Source: CAYPTB01 sp964413535 (GTDB taxonomy: Bacteria; Planctomycetota; UBA1135; GCA-002686595). From it: DNA of 16,774 nt. A program made the translations under genes and the position numbers. The stretch lies in contig CAYPTB010000006.1 of the NCBI GenBank assembly GCA_964413535.1, positions 1 through 16,774 on the forward strand, in the 5' to 3' direction. This document shows positions 1 to 7,431 of this stretch, piece after piece. Position 1 is the first letter of the stretch, and each line of letters starts with the position of its first letter. The notes below the pieces were generated by a model. It was not told where the DNA came from and did not search any database. It worked only from the letters and a program-made list of their open reading frames with translations.

Positions 1-881
1 GCGGCCAGGGTGGAGGTAGCGCGGGACATCTCGGTGTTCATCCGCTCGGTGTCTTCCCGCTCCTCGCGCTTCTGCCGACGCTTCTCGTTCTTGAGCGTCT
101 CGACCCGTTCCTTGAGCTGCTTCTCCAGCGACACGCGGTCCTTCGCGTCCATGTGCTTGAGGAAGGTGGACCCCTCGACGGCGCGCTCTTCCTTGTAAAG
201 TTCCAGCACGGCCTCCACCTCGGCGATGTTGTTCGAGGCAGTCGCCTGGTAGACGCGCGTGTAGGAACCCTGCTTGAGCGCCTTGTCCTTCTTCTCTTCC
301 CATTCCTTGGGCTTGATGTGGCCCATCGCCACACCGGCCTCGCCCATCCGCACGAACGCCTTCCACTCGTCGGTCTTCTGGCCGTCTTCGCGGCCGATGA
401 TACGCGCGGCCGACTGCGAGTAGATCGCTTCGGACTGCACCATCGTCGCTTCGTAGTCTTCCAGCTTGGCGCGGTTCTCCAGCTTCGCCGCGCCGACCGT
501 GTACTCCATCCGCTTCGTGAAGGACTGCTTCTCGAACAGCCCGCGCGCGCGAGCCGTGAGTCCGTCCGTCCACTTCGACTCGTTCTGCGAGACGAACTCC
601 CCGAACAGCTTCTTCCCCTGCTTCGCGTTCTCGGGGACGTGGAGCTGCTCGGTCATGGCCTCCATGTCGGTGACCATCATCATGTACCGCTTCTGCGCTT
701 CGGCTACGTCTTCCAGCTCTTGGCGCTTGTCGGCCGCTGTCTTGAAGGCGGACCCGAGCTGCTCCGTCGCTGCGCCGAGCTGCGCGATCTGGCGCGGAGC
801 CGGATCGGACGGGGCCTCGACAGCCTTGTCGTATGCCACATTCGTGGAGACCCCGCCGTACCGTGGGAAGATGGAGGCCAT
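1..881 (-). CDS. Large internal virion protein, N-terminal 293 codons (partial)
   Basis: An uninterrupted reading frame runs from an ATG at 881-879 off the left edge, giving at least 293 residues. Composition is strongly charged and helical. A Gln/Ala/Leu-rich helix at about 30-66 is followed by a Met-rich patch (67-75), and a Lys/Glu/Arg coiled-coil-like stretch lies at about 245-282. No signal peptide or membrane segment is seen. The N-terminus (a short Pro/Tyr/Gly-rich start followed by a helix reading RQIAQLGAATEQLGSAF) resembles large structural or ejection proteins placed at the end of podovirus virion operons, in the role of T7 gp15/gp16. A catalytic domain such as a transglycosylase could lie outside the window. 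The start follows the stop of the upstream gene (887-885) by 3 nt with no good Shine-Dalgarno, which suggests translational coupling. The frame is certain; the role is inferred from position and composition. Confidence 0.8.
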   Translation of the reverse strand, partial: MASIFPRYGGVSTNVAYDKAVEAPSDPAPRQIAQLGAATEQLGSAFKTAADKRQELEDVAEAQKRYMMMVTDMEAMTEQLHVPENAKQGKKLFGEFVSQNESKWTDGLTARARGLFEKQSFTKRMEYTVGAAKLENRAKLEDYEATMVQSEAIYSQSAARIIGREDGQKTDEWKAFVRMGEAGVAMGHIKPKEWEEKKDKALKQGSYTRVYQATASNNIAEVEAVLELYKEERAVEGSTFLKHMDAKDRVSLEKQLKERVETLKNEKRRQKREEREDTERMNTEMSRATSTLA

Positions 882-884
882 GGG

Positions 885-1472
885 TTAGGTCCAGGACGCC
901 GTGGCGCTGAAGTTGGACCGCTCACCGGCCCGGTACGCGCTGTACGCGGAGCCGGAGGTGGGGGAGGTGGTGAGCCCACCGCCCGTCTGCTTGCCCGCAC
1001 CACTGCCGCCTGTGGCGATCCCGCCGAACCCGCCTGACGCGGCCCCTGCGGCTGAGCTGATGCCGCTCGTCACCGCCGCCATCATCGGGCTGATGCGGCC
1101 AGCCTGCCAGCGCGCGAACGACGCCTGGGTGCGGGCACGGTTGCCCTGTACCTCGTACCCGTGCTGCACGTCGAGTGCCTGTAGCTCGGCGTCTTCCGCG
1201 AAGTCCAGCTCGGTCAGGAGAGACGATCCCTCGTGCGCGACCACGCCCGCCATCGCGGCGCGTGCGCCGAACGACTCCTGCGCCGCCTTGTCCTTGGCCC
1301 GCTGCCGACGCGCTGCCTCGATGCCCGCGCGCCGGGACTGCTCGGCCTCGAACTCGTGCATGTACGCCTGCTGCTTGAGCTGCGTCTGCTGCGCCTTCGC
1401 GGCGGAGTACGCTCCGTAAGCGGAGATCGCCGCGCCTGCGGCCAGGATCAGGAGGGATGCGATTGTCGCCAT
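885..1472 (-). CDS. Small internal virion protein (T7 gp14-like)
   Basis: A 195-aa protein with a hydrophobic Ala/Gly-rich N-terminal segment (about residues 4-23), a long Gln/Ala/Arg/Lys helix (24-75) rich in AAKAQQ-type sequence, and a second Ala/Gly/Ser-rich hydrophobic stretch (about 128-150). It ends in a low-complexity Gly/Ser/Thr tail. This architecture is typical of the small core or ejectosome protein of podoviruses. In T7, gp14 leaves the virion first and inserts in the host outer membrane. The placement fits: directly before a large coiled virion protein and after the tail tubular genes. The ATG at 1472-1470 follows the stop of the acetyltransferase gene by one base and has a good GAGGAAGAG ribosome site. 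The family assignment rests on composition and context, since these proteins diverge fast. Confidence 0.7.
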   Translation of the reverse strand: MATIASLLILAAGAAISAYGAYSAAKAQQTQLKQQAYMHEFEAEQSRRAGIEAARRQRAKDKAAQESFGARAAMAGVVAHEGSSLLTELDFAEDAELQALDVQHGYEVQGNRARTQASFARWQAGRISPMMAAVTSGISSAAGAASGGFGGIATGGSGAGKQTGGGLTTSPTSGSAYSAYRAGERSNFSATASWT

Positions 1473-1473
1473 G

Positions 1474-1938
1474 CTACTCTTCCTCGTGGTCGCCCGAGTG
1501 GATGTAGATCAGTCCGTCCTCGGGCGGGTCATTGAACGCGAAGTACCCAGGCGTGCGCTGACAGACGTGGAAGCCTGCCTTCTTCAGGATCGCGCGCATG
1601 GGGAGGTTCGACGGCGCGGTGCAGCCGACGAACATCTGAATGCCGAGATGCCGCCCCACGTCCATCCGCTTCTCCAGGAGGGCCTGGCCGACGCCACGCC
1701 CTTGCACGTCGGGCGAGACGCCGCTGTCGCGGAGGTACATGATGAAGCTGTTCCCGGCGGGGTGGTTGTCCACCGTGTAGCAGCCGTACCCGACGACCTT
1801 GCCCTTCTCGATGGCGACGACGGTCGGGTTGGCGTGGAACCAGAACTTGGGGCGCGGGGGCCAGGAGGGGTGAACAGCGTGTACGAGCGTGCGGACGTGC
1901 TGCTCGTGCGGGGTCTCCATGTGCCGGTATTCGATCAC
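1474..1938 (-). CDS. GNAT-family N-acetyltransferase
   Basis: A 154-aa protein of typical single-domain GNAT length. Motif A is clear: VSPDVQGRGVGQALLEKRM, with the acetyl-CoA pyrophosphate-binding QGRGVG at residues 79-84. Before it come the expected beta strands (VVAIEKGKVVGYGCY, about 40-54). After it come an Asn (N111) and the AILKKAGF helix-turn (116-123) usual at the end of the fold. The family transfers an acetyl group from acetyl-CoA to an amine; the substrate here is unknown. The GTG start at 1938-1936 overlaps the stop of tail tubular protein B in a GTGA arrangement and has a GGGGAG ribosome site. An in-frame ATG at 1920 is less likely. Acetyltransferase genes are known among podovirus structural genes, where virion protein modification is a possible role. 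Confidence 0.88.
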   Translation of the reverse strand: MIEYRHMETPHEQHVRTLVHAVHPSWPPRPKFWFHANPTVVAIEKGKVVGYGCYTVDNHPAGNSFIMYLRDSGVSPDVQGRGVGQALLEKRMDVGRHLGIQMFVGCTAPSNLPMRAILKKAGFHVCQRTPGYFAFNDPPEDGLIYIHSGDHEEE

Positions 1939-4616
1939 GGGTTCTCCCCGTCGTCGTAGATCAGGTTGCGGCTGATCCCGAGGACAGTCATGGGGAAGGG
2001 ATGGCGCTGCTCGACCGTCACCTGCTCCAGGCGATTCCAGCCGAGGCTGGTCTCGCGCTGGTAGTCGTACAGCTCGGTCATCTCCAGCGGGCGGCGTGGC
2101 ACGAGCTGGTTGTTGACGTACACGCCGCTCCCCTTCGAGCAGAGGAAGCGCACGTAGATCGTCGGGCTCCGCTTCTTGCGGAAGTGGACGGTCCCCTCGC
2201 GCGACGGCGCTTCGAGCGGCAGCGTCTTGATCTTGGTTTCGTAGTGCAGGCCCACCTCCACGCGGACAGCTTCCGTCGCGAGGGTCGCCGTACCTGACGC
2301 GATGAGCTGGGTCGCGTACCGCGCGCGCACGCGCTGGAAGGCGGACATCTGGAAGGCGCTCGCCTGAAAGGTGGACTGCGAGGTGTAGAGGATGTCTGCC
2401 GTCGCACCGTCGAGGTGCGTGAGCCCGACGACGGTGTCCACCGGGACGATGTCATCGTACACGAGCGCGCACTCGGTGTTGAGCTGGCCGTCGAACACCT
2501 CGACGAATAGCCCGGTGCGCCCGCCGATGTTACGCTCCGCGATGCACCACACCTCGTCTCCCGTCCCGCACTTCGCGGGCATGACCGCGACCGACGTGAA
2601 CTTCCCCTTGCCGGTGGCCCAGCCGCTCGGGCGGAACTGCGTCCAGGCGATCACCTCTTCCTCGCGGTAGTACGTGCAGACGGCCATCCGCCCGTCTTCG
2701 AGGACGACCAGGATGTACGTCGAGGGCGAACTGCAATACGCGATCTGCACGACGCCAGAGTGGAAGATATGCTCGGCGAGGGTGGTGATGTCCGCCGCTG
2801 CGAACCCATCCTCGGTGATGTCGAACCCCATCTCGCGGATCTGTCTGCGTCCGCGCTGCGTGAACAGGACTGCCTTCCCGGCCCGGACTGCGTCGGGCTC
2901 GGGGTCGCTGCCCCAGTTGGACTGCGGCTTGTTCAGGATTTGCGTCGGCGTGATCGAACTCTCCGACCCGCCGTTGACGCGGTACTCAGTACCGATGGTG
3001 CCGATCAGCATGTCCTTCATGGACTTCATCCAGCGGATGATGTCGGCCTGGTTCGTGCCGCTTACGAGCGGGAAGCGCACCGCGTCGTCGTCGTTTGGCC
3101 CGAGACCAAAGTTCTGGAAGTCGCCCACGCGCGAGCCGAAAATCTCGTGCGTCTTCGCGAGCCAGCGGCGCTGCTCGTAGAAGTTGTTCACTGATGCGAA
3201 TCCGAGTGCCGTGGTGAAGGACTCGCGCTCTAGCGTCCACGCGCCAGCCTGGGCGACCAAGACGGTGCCAGGGATGGAGCGGATCACCTGCCCGCGCGCC
3301 GCCGTGCCGCTGTTCACCTCGGTGATCTCGAAGATGCCGTCCAGGGCGTGGACGAACGCGCCCACGTCGGTCGAGCGCCAGCCCGCCGTCGTCAGTGTCA
3401 AATCCACGATCTTGTTCGCGGGACCGGCCGCGCTGATGGTCAGAACGGACGAGGGCGAGCCGTCCATCTGCCAGAGGTTGGCGGGGATCTGGTCTGTCGA
3501 GATGAAGGCAGCGGTGATGTCGGCGTGTACCTGTGTGCCGCTGTCCACCACGATGATGGCCGCGCTGCCGCCTTGCGACTTGATCTGTCGCCCTACGTCG
3601 GCCGCGAGGAAGACGCTAGCGTCCGCATCGAACTGGACGTTCTGGCCCACCACGTCGCCAGGCGTCAGCTTCGCGGGCGGGGTGATGTCCACCTCTTCGG
3701 TCGGGGGCGGAACGAGGATCGAGTCCTGGAACGTCCACAGCACGTCGGACAGCCGCGTCAGGATCTTCTCGGGGTAGTCCTTGTGCGCGATCCAGAGCTG
3801 GTCGAGCGACTGCGTGAAGCGCAGCGAGCGGATGTCTTCCGGGCGGTAGGGGGTCGTGACTTCCAGCGGCGCGGCGAACTCGACCGACACGTCGTCGAGC
3901 TGCGCGACTGCGCCAGGACCGGACACCTTCCACTCGATGAAGACGCTGCCTGCTCCCGGCGCGACGAACGTCACGCGGTACTCGCCCGCGAGGAGCGTGC
4001 TCTCGGTGATGACATTCGCGGCCCCGAGCGACGAGCCGACGTTGAAGTCGAGCTGACCCCCACCGATCTCGAAGTGCAGGACGTACTTCTCGCCTGGGTC
4101 CAGCCCGCTGATCTCCTGGCTGATCCCCGCGACGCCTGCTGCGCCCGGATCGAGCTGCGCGAGGCCGGGAGCGGAGTGGACAACCGTCCCGCCGTTGTCC
4201 TGCTGGAGATCCCAGCCGGTCAGGTCCACGTTGAAGCCGCCGTTCGTCGCCAGCTCGACTCCGTCGCCCGTACCGAGGAGCTGTTCCCGGTTGCGGTAGA
4301 AGCGGATGTAGAACGGACCGAACTCCAGCATGTACGCTTCCTGTGTGTTGAAGATGAACTCTTTCAACATCACCGAGCGGCTGGGGGCAACCTGGAAGGC
4401 GTCGTTCTGGAACGCGCTCGCCTGGAAGGCGGAGCGTCCGCGCGTCTGGGCGATGAACTGCGTGCCCGCGCGACGGCTGATCCCGCCCGTCACGGCAACC
4501 ACGGCGTTGATCCCGAACTCCACCCCGTTGGGGTACTTGCGGTAGTCGGTGCGGGACCACATGCCCCGCGTCAACTCGCCCGCCGTGAAGTTGGTCTGGT
4601 AGGGGTGCTGGCCCAC
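1935..4616 (-). CDS. Tail tubular protein B-like tail nozzle protein
   Basis: An 893-aa protein whose N-terminus carries the signature of the podovirus tail tubular B (T7 gp12-like) family: NFTAGEL (9-15), a Tyr/Asn/Gly stretch around 25-31, GGISRRAGTQFIA (44-56), then EAYMLEFGPFYIRFYRN (93-109). A later FGSRVGDFQNF motif at about 493-503, followed by a DDDA stretch, is also family-typical. In T7 this protein forms the distal tail nozzle below gp11. Residues 121-247 look like an inserted jelly-roll carbohydrate-binding-module-like domain: it starts NGGFNVDLTGW and ends in an LDDVSVEF strand. Two blocks of period-5 AFQ repeats occur, at Phe 64/69/74 and 750/755/760. The GTG start lies 3 nt after the stop of tail tubular A without a clear ribosome site, which suggests reinitiation. 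Confidence 0.88.
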   Translation of the reverse strand: MGQHPYQTNFTAGELTRGMWSRTDYRKYPNGVEFGINAVVAVTGGISRRAGTQFIAQTRGRSAFQASAFQNDAFQVAPSRSVMLKEFIFNTQEAYMLEFGPFYIRFYRNREQLLGTGDGVELATNGGFNVDLTGWDLQQDNGGTVVHSAPGLAQLDPGAAGVAGISQEISGLDPGEKYVLHFEIGGGQLDFNVGSSLGAANVITESTLLAGEYRVTFVAPGAGSVFIEWKVSGPGAVAQLDDVSVEFAAPLEVTTPYRPEDIRSLRFTQSLDQLWIAHKDYPEKILTRLSDVLWTFQDSILVPPPTEEVDITPPAKLTPGDVVGQNVQFDADASVFLAADVGRQIKSQGGSAAIIVVDSGTQVHADITAAFISTDQIPANLWQMDGSPSSVLTISAAGPANKIVDLTLTTAGWRSTDVGAFVHALDGIFEITEVNSGTAARGQVIRSIPGTVLVAQAGAWTLERESFTTALGFASVNNFYEQRRWLAKTHEIFGSRVGDFQNFGLGPNDDDAVRFPLVSGTNQADIIRWMKSMKDMLIGTIGTEYRVNGGSESSITPTQILNKPQSNWGSDPEPDAVRAGKAVLFTQRGRRQIREMGFDITEDGFAAADITTLAEHIFHSGVVQIAYCSSPSTYILVVLEDGRMAVCTYYREEEVIAWTQFRPSGWATGKGKFTSVAVMPAKCGTGDEVWCIAERNIGGRTGLFVEVFDGQLNTECALVYDDIVPVDTVVGLTHLDGATADILYTSQSTFQASAFQMSAFQRVRARYATQLIASGTATLATEAVRVEVGLHYETKIKTLPLEAPSREGTVHFRKKRSPTIYVRFLCSKGSGVYVNNQLVPRRPLEMTELYDYQRETSLGWNRLEQVTVEQRHPFPMTVLGISRNLIYDDGENP

Positions 4617-4619
4617 GAG

Positions 4620-5474
4620 CTACACCCGCACTGAGAGGAGGATGTCGTTCCCGCTCTGGTCGATAGTTCCGTCCTGGGAGTCGGTCGTGCGCGCTTCGGC
4701 GAGCAGCTCCATGAAGGCGTCGTGCTGCGTCTTCGATGCCTGGAGCGAGCCGGTCACGGCGTAGCAGATGCGGAACGCCATTTTCGCGGCGAGCGCGCTG
4801 AGGGCGAGCGAGTCCCACTTGTTGAGATCCTCCACGTCGCGCGTGTAGGCGATGTCCACCTTCGTGCCGACGTTCGCGACGAGGAACTCACCCTCGACCT
4901 TGAGGGGCTCGGGCTCGGTGCCCAGATCGCGCCAGTAGGACCAGAGGATGGACGCGATGGAGCCGAACCCACCCACTCTATCGACGCTGACCAGGCGAAG
5001 GTAGTCGGTCGGCTTGGGGTAGCGGTACTCGTACTCCCATCCCGGCTTGATGCGCCACGCATCCTGCGCGATGGAGGCGACGGACGGGAAGGCCGTCTCG
5101 ACCAGCGCGACGACGTTCTGGCTGTCCGTCACGCTGACGATACGCGCCTTCGGGCCGGAGGTGGACGAGGAGCCGACGATGACGTAGCCTTCGTCGCGGT
5201 CGGCCGCGAAGGGACCAGCCGAGCTGAAGAACGCGGCGTTCACTCCCGCGACCAGCGCGTCGGCGCTCGGCACCAGGATGCCGGTAGGGAAGGTGCTCAG
5301 CCGCATCCGCTTCCGCGCGAAGCCCCACGGGAAGGCGCGGAGGGTTTCCTTCCGGCACTCGTCCGCCTCGGCGAGACACGCGATGGCGGAGTCGGTCTCC
5401 TCCGTCAGGCTGTCGATCTTCTTCGCGCCCAGCCGCACCAGCGCGCGGTTCGCTACGGTGAGCAGAGTCGCCAT
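4620..5474 (-). CDS. Tail tubular protein A-like head-tail adaptor
   Basis: A 284-aa protein with the N-terminal signature of the T7 gp11-like family: LLTVANRALVRLGAKKI, then DSLTEETDSAIACLAEADEC and a RKETLRAFPWGFARKR block (residues 4-56). In T7 this protein forms a ring under the portal that receives the nozzle protein. The C-terminal half (about 205-275) returns to helices typical of the adaptor, with a domain between them rich in Ser/Thr/Gly strands. The frame is open further upstream to about 5894, but that extension lies inside the preceding gene and is Arg/Asp-rich shadow sequence. The ATG at 5474-5472 is chosen because it matches the family N-terminus and follows the upstream stop by 2 nt, with GAGGA about 12 nt upstream. 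It sits directly before tail tubular B, as in T7. Confidence 0.88.
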   Translation of the reverse strand: MATLLTVANRALVRLGAKKIDSLTEETDSAIACLAEADECRKETLRAFPWGFARKRMRLSTFPTGILVPSADALVAGVNAAFFSSAGPFAADRDEGYVIVGSSSTSGPKARIVSVTDSQNVVALVETAFPSVASIAQDAWRIKPGWEYEYRYPKPTDYLRLVSVDRVGGFGSIASILWSYWRDLGTEPEPLKVEGEFLVANVGTKVDIAYTRDVEDLNKWDSLALSALAAKMAFRICYAVTGSLQASKTQHDAFMELLAEARTTDSQDGTIDQSGNDILLSVRV

Positions 5475-5476
5475 GG

Positions 5477-6811
5477 TCAGTGATCCTCGCAGAGGTGAGT
5501 AAGTGGATGCCCGCAGACTACAAGCGGACGCGCAGCAGCGAGCCCAGCGTTCGCGAGCGGGCAGATCGTGCGGGTGCCCGCGATCCCTTGCGCCCGGTCG
5601 CCGCTGAGGTAGATGCCGCCCGTCCGCGTGATGACGATGGGCGTTCCGTTCGTGCGGAGCCCCATGCCGACCGGCCGTTCGCCTACATCGGATACGGACC
5701 ACGGTCCGCTGCTCTGAAAGTCTTCCCCGCTGTTCGCGCTGTAGTACGCGGCAGTCTCGGTCGTCGGAGCGTCGAACGTCGGCGCGACGACCAGCACTTC
5801 GGTCGGCCCCAGCTTGATCCCGTACCCGCCTGCGTTCTGTGGGATCAGCGCGTCCGAACCCATGAAGTTGGCCCCATCGTCGCACGAGATCCAAGCGGAG
5901 CCAGGACCGGTGAGGGTGCCCTGGCTGAAGGTGAAGAACGTCCCACCGTACATCTCCATCAGTGTCCCGCGCACCCCGAACGCACCGTCGAACGAGGCAT
6001 CGGTGAACGTGCCCGTCAGAAGATCACCGTCCGTCCACCAGATACCGGTGCTACCGCCGCCGATCAGCAAGAGGCGACCGCTCGTGCTACGCACGATCTG
6101 GCTGACGGGACCGTCTCCAATCGCGGCGATGAGGTCGCGCACGGCCTCCCAGGTGATCCCGCCGTCGAGCGACCGCCACAGTGTGGACTCCTTGAAGTTG
6201 GTCAGGTTGCCGAGGCCACCGCCCGAGTGGTTGAACGCGGACGCCATCCAATATGCGTCCTCACCGTTTGGTCCCGATCCCGTGAGCAAGATCGGCTGCG
6301 TGACGGCCGGAAAGTGCCCGATAGGCGCGTGCGTGCCCAGGTTGCCACCGATCTGATTGATGGCGGGCCAGTTGTGGAGATCCTGTAACTTGAAGAATGC
6401 GGACCCGCCGTCGCTCGCCCAGAGCGACAGGCTACCGGGTTTCGTGACGGACCCGTCGAACACCAGGAAGGCGTGTTCAAAATCCCAGCGGATCTGGTAG
6501 TGGATGCTGTTGCCGAGGAAGGACGGGTGCGGAAGCGACCAACCGGTGATCGCCACCTGGTTGATCAAGTCGGCCGGTGCGTTGAACGAGTGGGTCCAGG
6601 ACGCGCCATCGTTGAAGCTGATCGCGGCCATGTTCGTGAAGCCCCGGAAGTGGTGTGCCATCGCGCCGAACGCTTGGATCGTGCGCGTGCGTGCGTCGTA
6701 GACCCCCGAGACGGTCCCGGTCACAATCCCGGAGTACACCCCGTTGAGCTGCATCTGCGGCGCACCCGGAGGGCGCTTGGCCCAGGTGTTCGCAGCGAAC
6801 GGCTGTGCCAT
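5477..6811 (-). CDS. Asp-box (BNR-repeat) beta-propeller virion protein, putative receptor-binding or sialidase-like
   Basis: A 444-aa protein with repeated Asp boxes of the S-x-D-x-G-x-x-W type, the hairpin signature of sialidase-like and other beta-propellers. They occur at residues 65-72 (SFNDGASW), 133-140 (SDGGSAFF, degenerate), 214-221 (SLDGGITW, canonical), 309-316 (SCDDGANF) and 358-365 (SANSGEDF, degenerate). A YLSGD stretch near 401 may be a further blade. Spacing of 50-95 residues fits one blade per box or every second blade. There is no signal peptide, and three Cys lie near the C-terminus (417, 433, 441). It has an ATG start with a GAGGG ribosome site downstream of a strong hairpin, and ends 2 nt before tail tubular A. 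I infer a tail- or head-bound surface protein that touches host glycans. Whether it is enzymatic cannot be told; the Asp boxes themselves are structural. Confidence 0.75.
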   Translation of the reverse strand: MAQPFAANTWAKRPPGAPQMQLNGVYSGIVTGTVSGVYDARTRTIQAFGAMAHHFRGFTNMAAISFNDGASWTHSFNAPADLINQVAITGWSLPHPSFLGNSIHYQIRWDFEHAFLVFDGSVTKPGSLSLWASDGGSAFFKLQDLHNWPAINQIGGNLGTHAPIGHFPAVTQPILLTGSGPNGEDAYWMASAFNHSGGGLGNLTNFKESTLWRSLDGGITWEAVRDLIAAIGDGPVSQIVRSTSGRLLLIGGGSTGIWWTDGDLLTGTFTDASFDGAFGVRGTLMEMYGGTFFTFSQGTLTGPGSAWISCDDGANFMGSDALIPQNAGGYGIKLGPTEVLVVAPTFDAPTTETAAYYSANSGEDFQSSGPWSVSDVGERPVGMGLRTNGTPIVITRTGGIYLSGDRAQGIAGTRTICPLANAGLAAARPLVVCGHPLTHLCEDH

Positions 6812-6830
6812 CAGGCCCTCATAGTGGAAT

Positions 6831-6868
6831 GGGCGGACGGACCCTCATCGCTGAAGGCCCGCCCGCCC
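6831..6868 (-). terminator. Strong GC-rich stem-loop between decoration and propeller genes
   Basis: Arms at 6831-6843 and 6856-6868 form a 13-bp stem (RNA from the minus strand, with two G-U wobbles) around a 12-nt loop. No T-run follows on the minus strand, so it is not a canonical intrinsic terminator. It lies just downstream of the 143-aa gene and about 20 nt upstream of the propeller ATG. It may cause partial termination, act as a 3'-end stabiliser, or modulate initiation at the next gene. Confidence 0.5.
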
Positions 6869-6877
6869 TGGTTGGTC

Positions 6878-7309
6878 TTAGTCGCGGACGTAGAAGACGA
6901 CGACGGTCAGCAGACCGCCCGTATCCACGGCCTCGGTGGCGAGGGTCGCGATCAGTTCCTCGTCGGCCGTGAGGACCGATCCGTACCCGAGCGCGAGGGT
7001 GTGGTTCGCATCCGCCGCGAGGATGGCATCCACGTCGGTGGCAGCCATGTACTTGGCGACGGAACCAGCGATTCCGAGCGAGAGTGTTGCGGTGGCGACA
7101 CCGAACGAAGCCGGAGCCGTCGCGCGCATGCCGAGGAGGCGGTAACCCTTCTTCAGCGTGCCGAGGCGGATGGTGCTACCGGCCGCGAGCGTGGTCGCGG
7201 TGTAGGTGAAGACCTTGACGCGGAGGCGAGCGTCCTCGTCGCGGGACGGGTTCTGGACGACGGGGATGGCCTCGATGTTGGTGAGTTGGTCGGACTTGAC
7301 GGTTGCCAT
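6878..7309 (-). CDS. Putative head decoration or capsid-associated protein
   Basis: A 143-aa protein following the major capsid gene. It starts MATVKSDQLTNIEAIPVV, continues with an Arg/Asp-rich linker (about 22-31), and then forms beta-rich Thr/Ala/Gly segments: VFTYTATTLAAGSTIRLGTL at about 33-52 and a Leu/Gly/Ala region to about 110. It ends in a hydrophobic strand (LLTVVVFYVRD). Small beta-rich proteins of this type are often encoded next to the major capsid gene of podoviruses and decorate or stabilise the shell. The gene has a good AAAGGA ribosome site and is flanked on both sides by strong stem-loops, as if expressed at its own level. The reading frame is secure; the decoration role is inferred from length, composition and position. 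Confidence 0.7.
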   Translation of the reverse strand: MATVKSDQLTNIEAIPVVQNPSRDEDARLRVKVFTYTATTLAAGSTIRLGTLKKGYRLLGMRATAPASFGVATATLSLGIAGSVAKYMAATDVDAILAADANHTLALGYGSVLTADEELIATLATEAVDTGGLLTVVVFYVRD

Positions 7310-7355
7310 GGTGAGATCCTTTCGGCGTGGAAATGTGGGTTGTGGTAGGAAGTGG

Positions 7356-7405
7356 CCCTGGCCCGCTTTCCGCTCTTTCAGGCGGTGTGCGGTGCGCTGC
7401 CAGGG
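7356..7405 (-). terminator. Three-tier stem-loop downstream of the major capsid gene
   Basis: On the minus strand the RNA folds as nested stems: outer CCCTGGC/GCCAGGG (7399-7405 with 7356-7362), middle CCGC/GCGG (7389-7392 with 7363-7366) and inner CCGC/GCGG (7382-7385 with 7370-7373). The middle and inner stems are separated by a 3x3 internal loop, and an 8-nt CTGAAAGA loop caps the structure. It begins about 27 nt after the capsid stop codon. The position parallels the T7 terminator after gene 10. There is no T-tract afterwards, so RNA stabilisation or processing is also possible. Confidence 0.5.
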
Positions 7406-7431
7406 TCGTGGTCTATCGGACTACCTGAAGG

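Noticed and set aside
3348..4634. Plus-strand frame of 428 codons opposite tail tubular B
   Set aside because: Composition is that of a shadow frame (Arg/Asp/Val/Leu-rich, no motif), and the minus strand encodes a recognisable tail protein throughout.
3616..4818. Minus-strand 400-codon frame overlapping tail tubular A and B
   Set aside because: It is in the wrong frame, Arg/Gly/Pro-rich, and crosses two well-supported genes.
5475..5894. Upstream extension of tail tubular A
   Set aside because: The extension lies within the propeller gene and is Arg/Asp-rich. The family N-terminus begins at the ATG at 5474.
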